Assembly: GCF_010548305.1 (NCBI RefSeq)
Contig: NZ_JAAGLV010000002.1
Coordinates: 558,001 to 622,000, forward strand
Direction of reading: 5' to 3'
From: Streptomyces sp. SID13031
GTDB lineage: Bacteria; Actinomycetota; Actinomycetes; Propionibacteriales; Kribbellaceae
DNA length: 64,000 nt
Part shown: positions 25,996 to 35,008 of the stretch, piece after piece
How the letters are laid out: each line of letters begins with the position of its first letter
Numbering within the stretch: the stretch's first letter is position 1
Notes under the pieces: model-generated
The model's database searches: none
What the model saw: only the letters and a program-made list of their open reading frames with translations
Told to the model about the DNA's origin: nothing
Translations under genes and position numbers: made by a program

Positions 25996-26433
25996 ATGAC
26001 TTTGGCCAGGATCCTGACTCCTGATGACTTCGACCCCGTCGCCTGGCGCAATGGGGCCGGCTCCACGCGGGAACTCGTCGACGATCCGGCCGGCTGGCGG
26101 CTCAGCGTCGCCGATCTCGAGGCGGACGCGGCCTTCTCGGACTTCCCGGGCGTCGACCGGACCTTCCTGCCGCTGGTCGACCTGGTCCTGCGCATCGACG
26201 GGGAGTATCGGCCGGTGGCTCACTACAGGGCCACCTCCTTCCCCGGCGAGGCGAGCGTCACGGTGGAGCTCGTCGCGGGAGCTGGTCGAGCAGTGAACCT
26301 GATGACGACCCGTGGCCGATGCGCCGGCGCCCTCACAGCGATCTCGCGACCGGATTGGGAGCAACGCGACCACGATCAGCCGGGACTGTTGGTCGACCTG
26401 GGCGACATCCTCGTCGAAGTGCAGATCTATTGA
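25996..26433 (+). CDS. HutD/Ves-like cupin protein
   Basis: A 145-residue protein with the HutD signature PVAWRNGAGSTREL near the N-terminus and beta-rich cupin-like sequence after it. It is shorter than typical HutD proteins (about 180-200 residues), and no histidine-utilisation genes are near. HutD is proposed to bind formylglutamate or related ligands and limit Hut activity, but that link is not supported by this context. The ATG has no clear ribosome-binding site, and TAGGCT ends seven bases before it, which suggests leaderless translation. It is divergent from the ArsR gene, 23 bases away. Confidence 0.75.
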   Translation: MTLARILTPDDFDPVAWRNGAGSTRELVDDPAGWRLSVADLEADAAFSDFPGVDRTFLPLVDLVLRIDGEYRPVAHYRATSFPGEASVTVELVAGAGRAVNLMTTRGRCAGALTAISRPDWEQRDHDQPGLLVDLGDILVEVQIY

Positions 26434-26643
26434 GTGAGGGCGGACGTCCGCGGCTAAGGCACCTCTTCGATCCCCTGCAGACGCAGGGCTTCAAACTCAT
26501 CGGGACTCGGCGAGGCCAGTCCGGCCACCAGTCCTGAGCCATCCCACTCCACGTGTCGCGCCGGATCTCCAACCATGCCGGGGCGGCAGCCGTCTGGAAC
26601 GAAAGCTGATGTAGGTGGTCGATGCCGACGGCAACGTTACCGA

Positions 26644-27168
26644 TCAGACGACGATCGCGGCCTGTCCGCTGGGCTGACCGAGCTCGAGCTCGTACTCGAC
26701 CTGTGCGAGTGGGGTGCCATCACCGAAGTCGCGTTCGGTGGTGGCACCCGTCTCGGTGAAGCCCGACTTGGCGTAGAACCGGCGGGACTGCGGGGTGTCG
26801 CGCAGGGTCCAGAGGTGGACCGTCGTGAAGCCGTCGGCGCGCAGTTGATGCAGGGTCTCGGTCATCAGGGCTGCCGCGACGCCGGTGCCCCAGCCGTCGG
26901 GATGCCCGTAGAAGCTGTAGATCTCGGCGCGCTCCGCCGAGGAACGCATGCTCCAGGAGAAGGCCAGCGCGCGCCCGTCGACGGTGGCGAGCATGATCAG
27001 GCCCTCCGGCGAGGCGACCCGGTCATGCCAGCGGGTCAGCCTCGACTTGATCTGCTCCGCGGAGAACGATTCGTCGAAGAACGGTGCATAGGCAGCCTCC
27101 CAGGAGGCTGCATGCACGACCCCGATCACTTCGCCGTCATCCGCTGTCGCGCGCCGCACCTGGATCAT
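26644..27168 (-). CDS. GNAT-family N-acetyltransferase
   Basis: A 174-residue GNAT protein. The N-terminus MIQVRRATADDGEVIGVVHAASW is typical, motif A is around IYSFYGHPDGWGTGVAAALM (WGTGVAAAL replacing the RGxGxG core) and motif B is SRRFYAKSGFTETG. The substrate is unknown. It lies downstream of the ornithine aminotransferase gene, whose stop is four bases away, so the two are probably co-transcribed. Nothing recognisable was seen in the 210 bases between this gene and the HutD-like gene. Confidence 0.88.
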   Translation of the reverse strand: MIQVRRATADDGEVIGVVHAASWEAAYAPFFDESFSAEQIKSRLTRWHDRVASPEGLIMLATVDGRALAFSWSMRSSAERAEIYSFYGHPDGWGTGVAAALMTETLHQLRADGFTTVHLWTLRDTPQSRRFYAKSGFTETGATTERDFGDGTPLAQVEYELELGQPSGQAAIVV

Positions 27169-27172
27169 CAGC

Positions 27173-28375
27173 TCAGCCCGCGAGCGCCTTCAACGACAGG
27201 GCCAGTCGCTCGGTCATCCAGTCGAGGTCGCCGGTGGTGATCACCAGCGGGGGTGACAGCCGGATCGTCGAGCCGTGGGTGTCCTTGGCCAGTACGCCGT
27301 GTTCCGCGAGCTTCTCGCACAGGGCGCGACCCGTGCCGAGCGCGGGATCGAGATCCAGCCCCGCCCACAGACCGTGCACCCGCAAACCCACCAGCCCCTG
27401 AGCCTGCAGCGGCTCCAGCCGGTGGCGCAGTTCCTGCTCCATCGCCAGTGCGTGCTCCTGCAGGTCACCCGGCTCGAGCAGCTTGATCACGCCCCGCCCG
27501 ATCGCGACCGCGAGCGGGTTCCCGCCGAAGGTGCTGCCGTGCGTACCGGGCGTGATGACGTCCATCACCGCGCGGTCGGTGACGACGGCCGACAGTGGCA
27601 TGATGCCGCCGCCGAGCGCCTTCCCGAGGATGTAGACATCCGGTACTACGCCCGCTCGCGAGCTCGCGAAGGTGGCGCCCGCGCGGCCGAGGCCGGACTG
27701 GATCTCGTCGGCCACCATCAGCACCCGGTTCTTGGTGCAGGCCTCGCGGACGGCGGCCAGATACCCCTCGGGCGGCACGACGACGCCCGCCTCGCCCTGG
27801 ACCGGCTCGAGCAGCACGGCGACGGTGGTCTCGTCGATCGCGGCCTCCAGCGCGGCCGCGTCGCCGTACGGGACCGAGCGGAAGCCGGGGGTGTACGGGC
27901 CGTAGTTGTCGTGCGCCTCGGCGTCGCCGGAGAAGCTGATGATGCTGATGGTCCGGCCATGGAAGTTGCCATCAGCAACGATGATGGTGGCCTGGCCGTC
28001 GGGCACACCCTTGATCAGGTAGCCCCAGCGACGGGCGAGCTTGAGCGCCGTCTCGACCGCCTCGGCGCCCGAGTTCATCGGTAGTACCGCGTCCTTGCCC
28101 GCGAGGGCGGCGAGCTCGGCGCAGAACGGGCCGAGCTGGTCGTGGTGGAAGGCGCGGCTGGTCAGCGTGACGCGGCCGAGCTGCTCGGTCGCGGCGGCGA
28201 TCAGCGCGGGGTGCCGGTGGCCGAAGTTGAGCGCGGAGTAGCCGGCCAGGCAGTCCAGATAGCGCTCGCCCGAAGTGTCCGTGATCCAGACACCCTCCGC
28301 CGTCGCGACGGTCACGGGCAGCGGGTGGTAGTTGTGCGCGCCGTACTCGTTCTCAAGCGTGATCGGGTCGGTCAC
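27173..28375 (-). CDS. rocD: Ornithine aminotransferase
   Basis: A 400-residue class-III, PLP-dependent aminotransferase that converts ornithine and 2-oxoglutarate to glutamate-5-semialdehyde and glutamate. The N-terminus TLENEYGAHNYHPLPVTVATAEGVW is diagnostic of ornithine aminotransferases, as is LDCLAGYSALNFGHRHP. PLP contacts are MNSGAEAVETALKLARRWGY and MVADEIQSGLGRAG, and the Schiff-base Lys is in YILGKALGGGIMP. I chose the GTG at 28375, which has GAAAGG seven to eight bases upstream; the longer frame adds a basic stretch without similarity. The product can cyclise to P5C, which the dehydrogenase at 35005-36552 may use. Confidence 0.92.
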   Translation of the reverse strand: MTDPITLENEYGAHNYHPLPVTVATAEGVWITDTSGERYLDCLAGYSALNFGHRHPALIAAATEQLGRVTLTSRAFHHDQLGPFCAELAALAGKDAVLPMNSGAEAVETALKLARRWGYLIKGVPDGQATIIVADGNFHGRTISIISFSGDAEAHDNYGPYTPGFRSVPYGDAAALEAAIDETTVAVLLEPVQGEAGVVVPPEGYLAAVREACTKNRVLMVADEIQSGLGRAGATFASSRAGVVPDVYILGKALGGGIMPLSAVVTDRAVMDVITPGTHGSTFGGNPLAVAIGRGVIKLLEPGDLQEHALAMEQELRHRLEPLQAQGLVGLRVHGLWAGLDLDPALGTGRALCEKLAEHGVLAKDTHGSTIRLSPPLVITTGDLDWMTERLALSLKALAG

Positions 28376-28483
28376 AAATCTGCCTTTCGTCGCGAGGGGC
28401 TCAGACCAGGCGAGCTTAGAGCCTGGCTTGCGCCGCCTGAACCCCCACCCGCGAATTGTCCGACATTCGGGCAATCGGAGCGG

Positions 28484-29557
28484 TCAGGCCTGGAGCCGGG
28501 CGGTCCACTTCTCCTCGATCCGGCCGTACTTCCAGATCGCGAAGGCGGTCAGCCAGGTGAGCACGAAGAGGGCGACGATCGCGTAGCCGACGTAGTTGAG
28601 GTCGACGCCGGCGATCGCGGCGAGTGGCCCGTGGGTGATACCGAGCTTGTCGGTCAGGATCGAGTCGAGCTCGATGCTGCCGATCAGCAACGCCACCGCG
28701 ACCGAGAGACCGGTGATCGTCAGGTTGTAGTAGACCTTGCGGACCGGCTTGGAGAACGCCCAGCCGTAGGCGAAGTTCATGAAACAGCCGTCGAGCGTGT
28801 CGAGCAGGCTCATCCCGGCCGCGAACAGGATCGGCAGCGTCAGTACGGCGTACCAGGGCAGGTTGAACGCGGCGGCCCCGCCGGCCAGGACGAGCAGGCT
28901 GACCTCGGTTGCGGTGTCGAAGCCGAGTCCGAAGAGCAGCCCGATCGGGTACATCTGCCACGGCCGGGTGACCGCCTTGGTCGCGCCGCCCAGGATCCGG
29001 TTCATCAGGCCGCGCTTGTTCAGTTGCTCCTCGAGCGCTGCCTCGTCGAAGTCGCCCGCCCGCATCCGCCGGAACACCTTGAGCACGGCGAGCAGGATGA
29101 TCAGGTTGAGGATCGCGATGACGTAGAGGAAGACCCCGGACACCGCGGTGCCGATGATCCCGGTGAGCTGCTGCAGCCTGGACGAGTCGTCGGCGACCTG
29201 CCCGGCCAGCGCCCGGACGCCGATGCCGAGCAGGAAACAGAGCCCGAACACCACGCTGGAGTGGCCGAGCGAGAACCAGAAGCCGACCGAGACCGGGCGT
29301 TTACCGTCCGCCATCAACTTACGGGTGGTGTTGTCGATCGCGGCGATGTGATCGGCGTCGAACGCGTGCCGCATCCCCAGCGTGTACGCCGTGACGCCCA
29401 GCCCGACGCCGAAGACCCCGGCCGATCCGAGCTGGTAGTGCTGTGGCGCGATCACGAGCGCCAGCAGCCCCCAGCCGGCCACGTGGAGTAGTGCGATGAA
29501 CGCGGTCATCCCGCCGAGCGAAACCCATTCCCCACGTGTCAGCCTCACGCCGAGCAT
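28484..29557 (-). CDS. NiCoT-family nickel/cobalt permease (HoxN/NixA type)
   Basis: A 357-residue membrane protein with about eight helices. Helix 2 carries the diagnostic [14 protein letters not shown] (HX4DH), and helix 3 [12 protein letters not shown]. Further landmarks are [12 protein letters not shown] and [17 protein letters not shown]. These permeases import Ni2+ or Co2+ at low concentration; selectivity cannot be told by eye. The neighbouring metE gene is under cobalamin riboswitch control, so a cobalt role is attractive, but no riboswitch was seen in front of this gene. The ATG at 29557 was chosen; a start nine codons earlier is possible. Confidence 0.92.
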   Translation of the reverse strand: MLGVRLTRGEWVSLGGMTAFIALLHVAGWGLLALVIAPQHYQLGSAGVFGVGLGVTAYTLGMRHAFDADHIAAIDNTTRKLMADGKRPVSVGFWFSLGHSSVVFGLCFLLGIGVRALAGQVADDSSRLQQLTGIIGTAVSGVFLYVIAILNLIILLAVLKVFRRMRAGDFDEAALEEQLNKRGLMNRILGGATKAVTRPWQMYPIGLLFGLGFDTATEVSLLVLAGGAAAFNLPWYAVLTLPILFAAGMSLLDTLDGCFMNFAYGWAFSKPVRKVYYNLTITGLSVAVALLIGSIELDSILTDKLGITHGPLAAIAGVDLNYVGYAIVALFVLTWLTAFAIWKYGRIEEKWTARLQA

Positions 29558-29601
29558 GCTATGCGACCCAGTCGCACAAGGCACGGTGGGATGGGAAGGA
29601 G

Positions 29602-29639
29602 GACCGGGACCAGCCTTCCGACAAAGACTGGTCCCGGTC
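29602..29639 (-). terminator. Terminator hairpin after metE
   Basis: GACCGGGACCAG (29602-29613) and CTGGTCCCGGTC (29628-29639) form a perfect 12-base stem with a 14-base loop, just past the metE stop at 29653 and before the NiCoT gene. There is no long T-run. Confidence 0.75.
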
Positions 29640-29652
29640 GGTCAATGAGTGG

Positions 29653-31968
29653 TCAGGACGGAAGGCCGTCCCGTACCTCGCGCGCCGCGCCGACGAGGTT
29701 CTGCAACGAGTCGCGAACCTCCGGCCAGCCCCGCGTCTTCAGCCCGCAGTCCGGGTTGACCCACAGCCGGTCGGCCGGGATCGCGTCGAGCCCCTTGCGC
29801 AGGAGAGAGACGATCTCCGGCGTACCGGGCACCCGAGGCGAGTGGATGTCGTAGACACCCGGCCCGACCTCGCGCGGATAGCCGGCCGAGCCCAATTCGT
29901 GCGCGACCTGCATGTGCGACCGCGCTGCCTCCAGGCTCGCCACGTCGGCGTCCATCTCGTCCAACGCGTTGAGGATGTCGCCGAACTCGACGTAACACAT
30001 GTGGGTGTGGATCTGCGTGTCCGCCCGCACCCCGCTGGTCGTCAGCCGGAAGACCTCGGTACCCCAGGTCAGGTACTCCGCTCGATCGGCCCGCCGCAGC
30101 GGCAGCGTCTCTCGCAGCGCCGGCTCATCCACCTGGATCACCGCGGCGCCGGCCGCCTCCAGGTCGTTCACCTCGTCGCGCAGGGCGAGAGCCACCTGCC
30201 GAGCGGTGTCACTGCGCGGCTGGTCGTCGCGGACGAATGACCAGGCGAGCATCGTGACCGGCCCGGTCAGCATGCCCTTGACCGGCCGATCGGTCTGCGA
30301 CTGCGCGTACTTCCACCAGCGAACCGTCATCGGCTCCGGCCGCGAGATGTCACCAGCGAGCACCGGCGGCCGCACATACCGGGTGCCATACGACTGCACC
30401 CAGCCGTGCTGCAGCGCTAGATACCCGTCCAGCTGCTCGGCGAAGTACTGGACCATGTCGTTGCGTTCGGGCTCGCCATGCACGAGCACGTCCAGCCCGG
30501 CCTTCTCCTGGAACGCGAGCACCTCCCGGATCTCCGCTTCGATCCGCTCGTCGTACTCCGGTACGCCGATCCGCTGGGCGCGCAGCTCGGCCCTTGCCGT
30601 GCGCAACTCGTTGGTCTGCGGGAACGACCCCACGGTGGTTGTCGGAAGCAACGGCAACCCGAGTCGCTTGCGTTGAGCCGCGCTGCGTTCGGCGTACGGG
30701 ATGGAGCGGCGGCTGTCCGACTCGGTCACGGCGGCGACCCGGTCGCGGACCTCGCGGCGGTTCGTCAGCGCAGAGGCGGCTCGCGACTCCAGCGCCGCGC
30801 GGTTGGCGGCGAGCTCGGTCGCGATCGCTTCGGTGCCCTCGGTGATGCCACGGGTGAGGGTGGCGATCTCGGCGGTCTTCTGGCGCGCGAACGCCAACCA
30901 GGGCAGGACCTCCGGGTCGAGCCCGGTCTCGGCCGAGACGTCCAGTGGGACGTGCAGCAGGGAGCTGGACGAGCTGACGTCGACCTGCCCGGCGAGGCCC
31001 ATCAGCGTCGCCAAGGTGGCCAGCGACTTGGTGAGGTCGTTGATCCAGATGTTGCGGCCGTTGACGACGCCCGCGACCAGGCGCTTGTCGCGCAGCCCGG
31101 CGACCGATGCGAGGGCGTCGAGGTTGGCCGCGGCCGGACCGGTGAAGTCGATCGCGAGGCCTTCGACCGGCGCCTTCGCGAGCACGGGCAACGCCTCGCC
31201 GAGCCGGTCGAAGTACGAGGCGACGAGCAGCTTTGGGCGATCGGTGAGTCCACCGAGCGTCGCGTAGGCGCGGGCCGTGGCGTCCAGCTCGTCAGGCGTG
31301 CGGTCCTGGACGAGTGCGGGCTCGTCCAGCTGCACCCACTCGGCTCCTGCCGCACGCAGGTCGGCGAGCACTTCGGCGTACACGGGGAGGAGCTTGTCGA
31401 GTAGCGAGAGCGGCTCGAAGGTGTCGGCGACACCCGGAGCGGGCTTGGCCAGTAGGAGGTAGGTGACCGGGCCGACGAGGACCGGGCGGGCTTTGAGGCC
31501 GAGGGCAACGGCTTGCGCCAGTTCGGTCACCTGCTTGGCGGAGTCGGCCGTGAAGACGGTGTCCGGGCCGAGCTCGGGGACCAGGTAGTGGTAGTTGGTG
31601 TCGAACCACTTCGTCATCTCGAGCGGCGCGACCTCCTGGGTGCCGCGCGCCATCGCGAAGTACCCGTCCAGCGGGTCCGCCTCGACGGCGGCGCGGTGGC
31701 GCTCGGGGATCGCGCCGACCAGGACGGTCGTGTCGAGTACGTGGTCGTAGTACGAGAAGTCACCGGTGGGGACCTCGTCGATGCCGTCGGCGACGAGCTG
31801 CAGCCAGTTGGCCTCGCGCAGCTCCTTCGCGGTCTGCCGGAGGGCGTCCGCGCTGACGCTGCCCTTCCAGTAGCCCTCGATGGCCTTCTTCAGTTCACGG
31901 TTCTGACCTTGCCGGGGGTAGCCGTACACGGTGGCCCGTGCTGCCGCGGCTGCGGACTTGCTGGTCAA
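29653..31968 (-). CDS. metE: Cobalamin-independent methionine synthase
   Basis: A 771-residue MetE, which transfers the methyl group of 5-methyltetrahydropteroyltriglutamate to homocysteine without B12. The N-terminal domain begins [23 protein letters not shown]. The C-terminal catalytic domain has [66 protein letters not shown] and [13 protein letters not shown], with the His, two Cys and Glu that hold zinc. I chose the TTG at 31968 because GGAGAG lies six bases upstream and the conserved N-terminus starts there; a longer frame to 32055 has no support. A cobalamin riboswitch upstream should shut it off when B12 is plentiful, implying a B12-dependent MetH elsewhere. Confidence 0.96.
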   Translation of the reverse strand: MTSKSAAAAARATVYGYPRQGQNRELKKAIEGYWKGSVSADALRQTAKELREANWLQLVADGIDEVPTGDFSYYDHVLDTTVLVGAIPERHRAAVEADPLDGYFAMARGTQEVAPLEMTKWFDTNYHYLVPELGPDTVFTADSAKQVTELAQAVALGLKARPVLVGPVTYLLLAKPAPGVADTFEPLSLLDKLLPVYAEVLADLRAAGAEWVQLDEPALVQDRTPDELDATARAYATLGGLTDRPKLLVASYFDRLGEALPVLAKAPVEGLAIDFTGPAAANLDALASVAGLRDKRLVAGVVNGRNIWINDLTKSLATLATLMGLAGQVDVSSSSSLLHVPLDVSAETGLDPEVLPWLAFARQKTAEIATLTRGITEGTEAIATELAANRAALESRAASALTNRREVRDRVAAVTESDSRRSIPYAERSAAQRKRLGLPLLPTTTVGSFPQTNELRTARAELRAQRIGVPEYDERIEAEIREVLAFQEKAGLDVLVHGEPERNDMVQYFAEQLDGYLALQHGWVQSYGTRYVRPPVLAGDISRPEPMTVRWWKYAQSQTDRPVKGMLTGPVTMLAWSFVRDDQPRSDTARQVALALRDEVNDLEAAGAAVIQVDEPALRETLPLRRADRAEYLTWGTEVFRLTTSGVRADTQIHTHMCYVEFGDILNALDEMDADVASLEAARSHMQVAHELGSAGYPREVGPGVYDIHSPRVPGTPEIVSLLRKGLDAIPADRLWVNPDCGLKTRGWPEVRDSLQNLVGAAREVRDGLPS

Positions 31969-32099
31969 GCGTCTCTCCTTCGTGAGCGCGTCTCGAAAGA
32001 CCAGGCAACTCGCGGAAGGGGACAGCAGGCGCAGGCCCAGAGCGGCCATGCGCACGCAGACCTTCCCACGAGGTCACCGAGGTCATCCACGAGCGCTGG

Positions 32100-32262
32100 G
32101 CGCACGTGGGCAGTGGCAGGTCTTCGGACTCATGGGCACGCCTGTTGCCAGACACCTACTGGCCGTCGCTTCCCAAACCCTTGCGGGCCCAGTGCGTATG
32201 ACGGCGGTCGTTCCCACTCACCGCTGCGGGGCAGTCCCGGATTCACACCGGGTTCCCTCTTA
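32100..32262 (-). promoter_or_regulatory. Cobalamin riboswitch controlling metE
   Basis: Read on the minus strand, the region has the conserved elements in order: GAGGGAACCCGGTGTGAATC, then GGGACTGCCCCGCAGCGGTG, a variable stem, GGCCAGTAGGTGTCTGG, and the B12-box region GAGTCCGAAGACCTGCCACTG at 32131-32111. About 130 bases of expression platform and leader separate it from the metE start. Adenosylcobalamin binding would repress metE. The 5' end of the aptamer reaches the stop codon of the upstream aminotransferase gene. Boundaries are approximate. Confidence 0.92.
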
Positions 32263-33600
32263 CGACGTCCTACCTGGCGAGCAGGACGAACCAACTGCGT
32301 CCACCACCTTACTTGCTGCGCTCGCCGCGCGCTCGGCAAGCTCCGCGATCTGGGCGTCGGTGATGACCAGCGGCGGCCCGAACAGGATCAGGTCGCCGCT
32401 CACCCCGTCGGCACATCCGGTGGAGTGGTACAGCAACACGCCGTTCTCCTTACCAGCGGCAACGATCCGTTCGGCGACGCGATCGGCTCGCGGGTACGGC
32501 GTACGGGTCTCCCGATCGGCGACGAACTCGACGGCGCACAACAGGCCGAGACCGCGGATGTCGCCCACCGCGGGGTGGTCGCCGAGGGCGTCTTCCAAGG
32601 ATGACTTCAGCAAGGCGCCCTGCCGCTCGGAGGCGGCGATCAGGTCGCGCTCCTGCAGTACCTTCAGGACGGCATGTCCTGCGACCGCGCCGACGACGTG
32701 GTGCGAGTAGGTGAAGCCGTGCGTGAAGCCGGCGATCTTCTCGTGCACCTCGCCACTGCAGGCGGCGAATCCGAGCGGCCAGTAGCCGGACGCCGCGCCC
32801 TTCGCGGCGACGAGGATGTCGGGCCGCACATCCCAATGCTCACAGGCGAACCAGCGGCCAGTGCGCCCGAAGCCGGTCATCACCTCGTCCGCGATCACCA
32901 GTACGCCGTACTTGCGGCAGACGGCCGTAATTGCGGGCCAGTAGTCGTCTGGCGGGACACAGGCGCCGAGTGCCGCACCCGACACCGGCTCGGCGATGAA
33001 GGCCGCGACGTTCTCGGGGCCCTCGGCAACGATCAGCCGCTCCAGCTCGGCGGCGTGCCGGGTGCCACAACCGGCCGGGTGGGTGTCGGGGAATGGACAG
33101 CGGTACTCGTACGGCGTCGTGGTGTGTCGCGCCGATCCCAGCCAGGGAAGGTAGGGCGCTCGCAATCCCGGCCGGCCTGACACGTCCAGCGCACCGCGAG
33201 TGTTGCCGTGGTAGGCGCCCTCGCGGCCGATCACCACGGACCGGTCCTCGCCGCGCGCCAGGTGGTAGGCGCGAGCCATCTTCAACGCAGTCTCGACCGC
33301 TTCGCTGCCGCCCGAGACCGGATAGATCCGGGCGTCGTCCAGCGGCAGCAGCGGGGCGAGCGCATCCGCATAGTCGGTCAGCGCCGCCGAGCTGAACACG
33401 GTCCCATGCGCATAGGCCACGAGCTTGGACTGCCGCGCGATGGCCTCACCGACCTCTTCGACCCCATGGCCGATGCCGACGACGATCGCACCGCCCGAGC
33501 CATCGAGGTACCGGCGGCCGGCGGTGTCGAAGAGCAAGGCGCCGGTGCCCCTGGCAACCACCGGGAGGTCGTTGCCAGGGGCCCGTGAGAAGACGGTCAT
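32260..33600 (-). CDS. Class-III aminotransferase, PLP-dependent (second in operon)
   Basis: A 446-residue aminotransferase of the omega-amino-acid type. Landmarks are YLDGSGGAIVVGIGHGVEEV, PVSGGSEAVETALKMARAYH (PLP phosphate loop), GREGAYHGNTRGALDVSGRPG, VIADEVMTGFGRTGRWFACEHW and the Schiff-base Lys in LVAAKGAASGYWPLG. Substrates in this subgroup include beta-alanine, putrescine, taurine and other amines, so I do not name one. Ten bases separate it from the GABA-aminotransferase-like gene upstream. The last codons overlap the predicted metE promoter and riboswitch start, so its C-terminal tail (SSCSPGRTS) may be shaped by that overlap. Confidence 0.9.
   Translation of the reverse strand: MTVFSRAPGNDLPVVARGTGALLFDTAGRRYLDGSGGAIVVGIGHGVEEVGEAIARQSKLVAYAHGTVFSSAALTDYADALAPLLPLDDARIYPVSGGSEAVETALKMARAYHLARGEDRSVVIGREGAYHGNTRGALDVSGRPGLRAPYLPWLGSARHTTTPYEYRCPFPDTHPAGCGTRHAAELERLIVAEGPENVAAFIAEPVSGAALGACVPPDDYWPAITAVCRKYGVLVIADEVMTGFGRTGRWFACEHWDVRPDILVAAKGAASGYWPLGFAACSGEVHEKIAGFTHGFTYSHHVVGAVAGHAVLKVLQERDLIAASERQGALLKSSLEDALGDHPAVGDIRGLGLLCAVEFVADRETRTPYPRADRVAERIVAAGKENGVLLYHSTGCADGVSGDLILFGPPLVITDAQIAELAERAASAASKVVDAVGSSCSPGRTS
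32267..32294 (-). promoter_or_regulatory. Possible metE promoter inside the aminotransferase 3' end
   Basis: On the minus strand TTGGTT (32294-32289) and TAGGAC (32272-32267) are 16 bases apart, just before the riboswitch. They lie inside the coding end of the upstream gene. The match to the actinobacterial -35/-10 pattern is only fair. Confidence 0.35.
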
Positions 33601-33610
33601 CCGGGCAGCG

Positions 33611-35008
33611 TCATCCGGCCAGGGCGGCGGCGAACAGCTCCAGCGCGGTCCGCGCCTGAGCCTCCGTCACCACGAGCGGCGGCGACATCCGGATCGAGCT
33701 CTCGCCACACTCGAGCACCAGCAGCCCACGCTCGAACGCCCGCTGCTGAACGGCGTTGGCCTGCGCGGCGGTCCGGAACTCGACGCCGATCATCAGGCCG
33801 AGCCCGCGCACGTCGACGATCTGGTCGGAGAACTTCTGCTGCAGCTCCCGCAGTCCGGTCATCAACTGTCGGCCGATGATGTCGGCGTTGGCGAGCAGCC
33901 CCTCCTCCTCGATCACCGCGAGCGTGGCAAGGCCCGCAGCGCACGGGATCGGGCTTCCGCCGTACGTCGAACCGTGGGCGCCCTGCTTCCAGCTCTCCAT
34001 CAGGTTCGCCTTGGCGATGAAGGCGCCGAGGGGGAGGCCGGAGGCGAGACCCTTGGCGGAGATCAGCACATCGGGCTGGACGCCGAGGTGCTCGATCGCC
34101 CACATCTTGCCGGTCCGCCCGGCGCCCGACTGGACCTCGTCGGCGACGAGCAGAATGCCGTACCGGTCGCAGAGCTCGCGCAGTCGCGCCATCCAGGCGG
34201 CCGGCGGGACGATGTAGCCACCTTCACCCTGGATCGGCTCGACGAAGATCGCGGCGACCTCGGTCGGCGTCACCTGGTACCGGAAAAGCACGTTCTCCAG
34301 GTAGTCGAAAGTCGCGTCCTCGTCGTGCACCGGCGCCCCGGTGATCGGGTCACGTCCGTTGAACGCGTACGGCGCGTGCAGCACGCCCGGCAGCAACGGG
34401 CCGAAGCCCTGGTGGTACTTCGCCTTCGACGCGGTCAAGGTGACAGCGCCGTAGGTGCGGCCGTGGAACGCGCCGAAGAAGCTGATCACGTACGGACGGC
34501 CGGTGGCGTATCGGGCGAGCTTGAGAGCACCCTCGACGGCTTCGGCGCCGGAGTTGCTGAGGAAGACCCGGACCGGGTCGTCCATCGGCGCGGTGGCGGC
34601 GAGCGCCGAGCACATCTCCGAGTAGATCGGCAGGTAGAAGTCACTCGCCGAGTAGTGCAGCAGCGTCTCAGCCTGCTGCTTGACCGCCTCGACCACGCGC
34701 GGGTGGCAGTGGCCGGTCGAGTTGACGGCGATACCGGCGTTGAAGTCGAGGAAGAGGTTGCCGTCGGCATCTTCGATGACGCAGCCCGTGCCGCGCTGGG
34801 GGACCAGTGGGTAGGCCCGGGGGAGCGAGGGGCTGGTCACTGCGACGTCGCGGTCGACGATCGCCCGGGACAGCGGGCCTGGCAGCGCCGTCTGCACATC
34901 GGGGACCGGGCGCCCGGCCAGCCAGTCCGGCCCGGCTGTGCCGTCTGTTACGCCCTGAGTTGCGCCGCGGGTGGCGTCGGCTTGGGTCGAGGGGATGGTC
35001 GTGGTCAT
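33611..35008 (-). CDS. Class-III aminotransferase, 4-aminobutyrate-type
   Basis: A 465-residue PLP enzyme. Landmarks are FLDFNAGIAVNSTGHCHPRVV, SNSGAEAVEGALKLARY, SFFGAFHGRTYGAVTLTASK, VEPIQGEGGYIVPP, LVADEVQSGAGRTGKMWAIEH and the Schiff-base Lys in LISAKGLASGLPLG. It fits GABA or 5-aminovalerate aminotransferases with 2-oxoglutarate as acceptor. An N-terminal stretch of about 45 residues precedes the conserved fold. The start overlaps the stop of the aldehyde dehydrogenase gene (ATGA). The semialdehyde it makes could be oxidised by that dehydrogenase, so the three genes look like one amino-acid degradation operon. Confidence 0.9.
   Translation of the reverse strand: MTTTIPSTQADATRGATQGVTDGTAGPDWLAGRPVPDVQTALPGPLSRAIVDRDVAVTSPSLPRAYPLVPQRGTGCVIEDADGNLFLDFNAGIAVNSTGHCHPRVVEAVKQQAETLLHYSASDFYLPIYSEMCSALAATAPMDDPVRVFLSNSGAEAVEGALKLARYATGRPYVISFFGAFHGRTYGAVTLTASKAKYHQGFGPLLPGVLHAPYAFNGRDPITGAPVHDEDATFDYLENVLFRYQVTPTEVAAIFVEPIQGEGGYIVPPAAWMARLRELCDRYGILLVADEVQSGAGRTGKMWAIEHLGVQPDVLISAKGLASGLPLGAFIAKANLMESWKQGAHGSTYGGSPIPCAAGLATLAVIEEEGLLANADIIGRQLMTGLRELQQKFSDQIVDVRGLGLMIGVEFRTAAQANAVQQRAFERGLLVLECGESSIRMSPPLVVTEAQARTALELFAAALAG

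Noticed and set aside
26434..26643. Possible small gene between the HutD-like and GNAT genes
   Set aside because: Open frames there are short, lack ribosome-binding sites and show no family similarity.
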